From: Cryptomeria japonica
Taxonomy: Eukaryota; Streptophyta; Pinopsida; Cupressales; Cupressaceae
NCBI RefSeq assembly: GCF_030272615.1
Contig: NC_081407.1
Coordinates: 155,310,891 to 155,374,890 of the forward strand
Reading direction: 5' to 3'
DNA length: 64,000 nt
The notes under the pieces were generated by a model that saw only the letters and a list, made by a program, of their open reading frames with translations, was not told the DNA's origin and ran no database searches. The translations under genes and the position numbers were made by a program. Within the stretch, counting starts at the first letter, position 1, and each line of letters starts with the position of its first letter. Below, one piece after another: positions 61,950 to 64,000 of the stretch.

Positions 61950-64000
61950 TCAATCAAGTGAGCCTTCAAGATCGGCTCTAACCCGTATTGTGTCAAGTAT
62001 TGCCTCGTGGTCAGATTCATGAACTTTCCATAAAATCTTGTTATGAGGTCTACCATGATACTTCATCAAAAGAATATTTGTTGCAACAACAAGGTTAGAG
62101 AAATGAAGAATATGTCTGTGTGTTTCAAAGTCCTCAAACAACCAAACATCAAAATTCTTGATAGGGTATCTTCGAAGCCATGTTCCTGTCACGACAACAG
62201 ACCCTATTGGGTACTCAATACCCTCTCTGTCAATGATTGTGGTTGTCAATTTTCTTTTAGGCTCAACACAACGACACAAATAGTAATATGTTCCTTCTTC
62301 ATTGTTCTCTTCTGCAACAACTACATACACATGACCTGCATTTTATAAAGTGTTAATTAATACCAAAAATAAAGTATGATGTACAACAAAATGAACCAAA
62401 AAGAATACTTGCAAAAAAATTAACTCAAAAAATCACCTAAATTCACTAGGTCGGATACATGGTCAAAATCCACTGATGTCTCCATCTGGCTCAATTGTAG
62501 TGCTTTGGAAATTTGATATGAATCAATGGGAACCAATGGTCTACAAGACCATTTGTCAACCCACTCTTGTGATTCACATTCTTCCCATAAACAATACATG
62601 CATGAAGAGAAAAAACATACCATCTGTCTCGTATAAATTACTAGTGAACTTGAATTTGAACTCATAAATGAGTGCATGTCACTCGATCCTTCAACTGTAC
62701 AACAATCTAGATAGTTTTCAATGTTAGATTCAATGATCAATCAAAAATATCTATGAACCATTGATGTACCTGGATTACCCGGACCCATCATAGACTTACA
62801 CCATTGCACAATTGTTTCTGCATCTATCAACTCAGCACCACCTTCGTACTTCAATTCTTCCCTAGCTAGGGCTCTTTTCACACATGCTCCTGCACCATCG
62901 TGCTCTCCCTTACCATATCCAGCCTCAGTGAAATTCCAAAAATGTTGTACACTGCTTGTCATATGCATCCTTGTCAACCAATAAAACATCCTTGCATTCT
63001 TGAATTGTGTGGTGCAATTATCTGATCATATTAAGTGTCGATTGTATCGTATGTTCCTTTCCCTTAAACTATCATAGAAAACTTTAAAGCATCCTTGTAC
63101 AAACTCCAATGAATGAGTACGATCATCACTTATGTAGAAGTAATACTCTCTTACAACCTTTCTATCCTCCTTTGTGCTATCATCTGCATGCATGAATGCT
63201 ATGTGTACAAAAATAGAAACTTGTGTAGAGTGATAATACATGGATTGCACTTCATTTTGAGGTTGTAGTGTATAATTTTCAGTGAAATCAACGATAGAGA
63301 CAATGGTGCCAAGAGGAAATGTGTCCTTACATAACTTGAATTGCTCATCTAACCATCAAGATCTATGTGTATGCATTATGTACTCATAAACTAGTTTCTC
63401 TTGAAACATTTTCATAAATTGAGCTACACATATATCATTTTTCACTAGCTCACATCTCTTCAAATCTTTTCCGTCTTTAACTCCATATGTGACTATCTTG
63501 TATTTTCTAAAAGAAATGTGTGCTCTCCAAATGTACGCATATTGGTAAACATTGCAAACCACAACATATAGCACAAGAACCTTCCAAACAAGGCATCTTA
63601 TAATAAATGCAACCATCATGACTATTACATAGCACACTTGAAATAAATTCTCCTACCGACTTAGGAGGTGCTTGTATATTACATTCCTGCAAAACATCAT
63701 TAGTGTGCAAAGTAGAACAAATATGATGAAAAATATCATAATGCATGGAAAATTCAATATGCATCCTACAACAACACGTGGTGCGTACATGATTAATCTT
63801 AATATAAAAAGGTTTTGCCATTTCAAAAAATCTTTGAGAAATTCTTATTTGAGGAAACTTTTGAAGGAATCTTTCATAAAATTTTGTTTGAGTCATATCC
63901 AAATAGTGTTTGGCATGTGGCTCACGATTTGTAGACCCAATTCGCCTTATAACAACATCTCTTTGGTTGGGCGAAACTCTTGTGTTGTCATGCCAAAAAT
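61950..64000 (-). pseudogene. DDE-transposase-like gene, spliced, partial (5' end beyond window)
   Basis: Reading from 63998 leftward: WHDNTRVSPNQRDVV, HAKHYLDMTQTKFYERF, a Cys-rich RTTCCCRMHIEF (near 63780), and CLEGSCAICC (near 63590). After a frameshift near 63510 come WLDEQFKLC, IVDFTENYTLQ (near 63280), SDNCTTQFKN (near 63020) and GYGKGEHDGAGACVKRAL (near 62900). The Asp in DFTENY and in SDNC are plausible catalytic residues. Predicted introns 62769-62695 and 62436-62336 have GT/AG ends and restore the frame; the C-terminal exon (62335-61950) reads VYVVVAEENN to the TAG-type stop at 61950. Stops interrupt near 63358 (TGA) and 63028 (TGA). I recognise the pattern from transposon-borne eukaryotic proteins, but cannot name the superfamily with confidence. 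Confidence 0.65.

Larger units (their letters stand above)
55203..64000. mobile_element. Candidate autonomous DNA transposon G, left and central part (runs off window)
   Basis: The terminus at 55203 is related to element F's ends. Inside are a multi-exon gene on the plus strand (55542-58130), two tandem arrays, and a spliced DDE-transposase-like gene on the minus strand extending past 64000. Convergent genes driven from opposite ends recall the layout of Mutator MuDR, but I see no mudrA-like domain. The right end is outside the window, so the limits are inferred. Confidence 0.55.

Overview
The window looks like intergenic, transposon-dense DNA from a large seed-plant genome. I favour a gymnosperm, but the sequence does not prove it. 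I found no convincing host housekeeping gene, tRNA, rRNA or CRISPR array. Almost everything is a transposable element or satellite, and many elements sit inside one another. The plant evidence is two Ty3/gypsy lineages restricted or typical to plants (a Tat-type element with two RNase H domains, and a chromodomain element with a tRNA-Met primer site), a Ty1/copia remnant, plant mobile domain (PMD) genes, and decay dominated by C-to-T changes in CG and CAG contexts as expected of methylated plant transposons.

Region 1 (1-29691) holds two copies of one ~16 kb Tat-lineage retrotransposon in opposite orientations. Copy A (minus strand) fills 1-10420 and 26388-29691; its 3' LTR lies off the left edge. 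Copy B (plus strand, 10421-26387) is inserted into A's gag and is flanked by the 5-bp duplication AGAAG. Each copy reads LTR, primer site, ~2.2 kb leader, a single gag-protease-G-patch-RT-RNase H-second RNase H-integrase frame, a ~1.7 kb spacer, an antisense PMD gene with an intron, polypurine tract, LTR. B's frame has four stops and no frameshift; A has many lesions.

Region 2 (29692-33404) has a 39-bp minisatellite, microsatellites, a patch rich in TTCGTCGAAA-like motifs and a truncated LINE reverse transcriptase.

Region 3 (33405-53146) is a Ty1/copia remnant cut twice. A 7955-bp element with terminal inverted repeats (33761-41715), full of a CATATG-centred 20-bp satellite, interrupts its gag. 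A second insertion (42548-51508) interrupts its protease; this consists of a possible solo LTR that itself contains a chromovirus with two 1494-bp LTRs. The copia remnant goes from protease and linker straight to a polypurine tract and 3' LTR, with no integrase or RT.

Region 4 (53147-64000) begins with about 2 kb in which I see nothing, then a terminus at ~55203 related to the ends of the 7955-bp element. Behind it are a nine-or-more-exon gene of unknown function (55542-58130), a ~358-bp tandem array (58660-61300), a ~70-bp repeat array, and a convergent spliced DDE-transposase-like gene running off the right edge. I read this as the left and central part of a larger, possibly once autonomous, DNA transposon of the same terminal family. 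It is the best candidate here for something undescribed.
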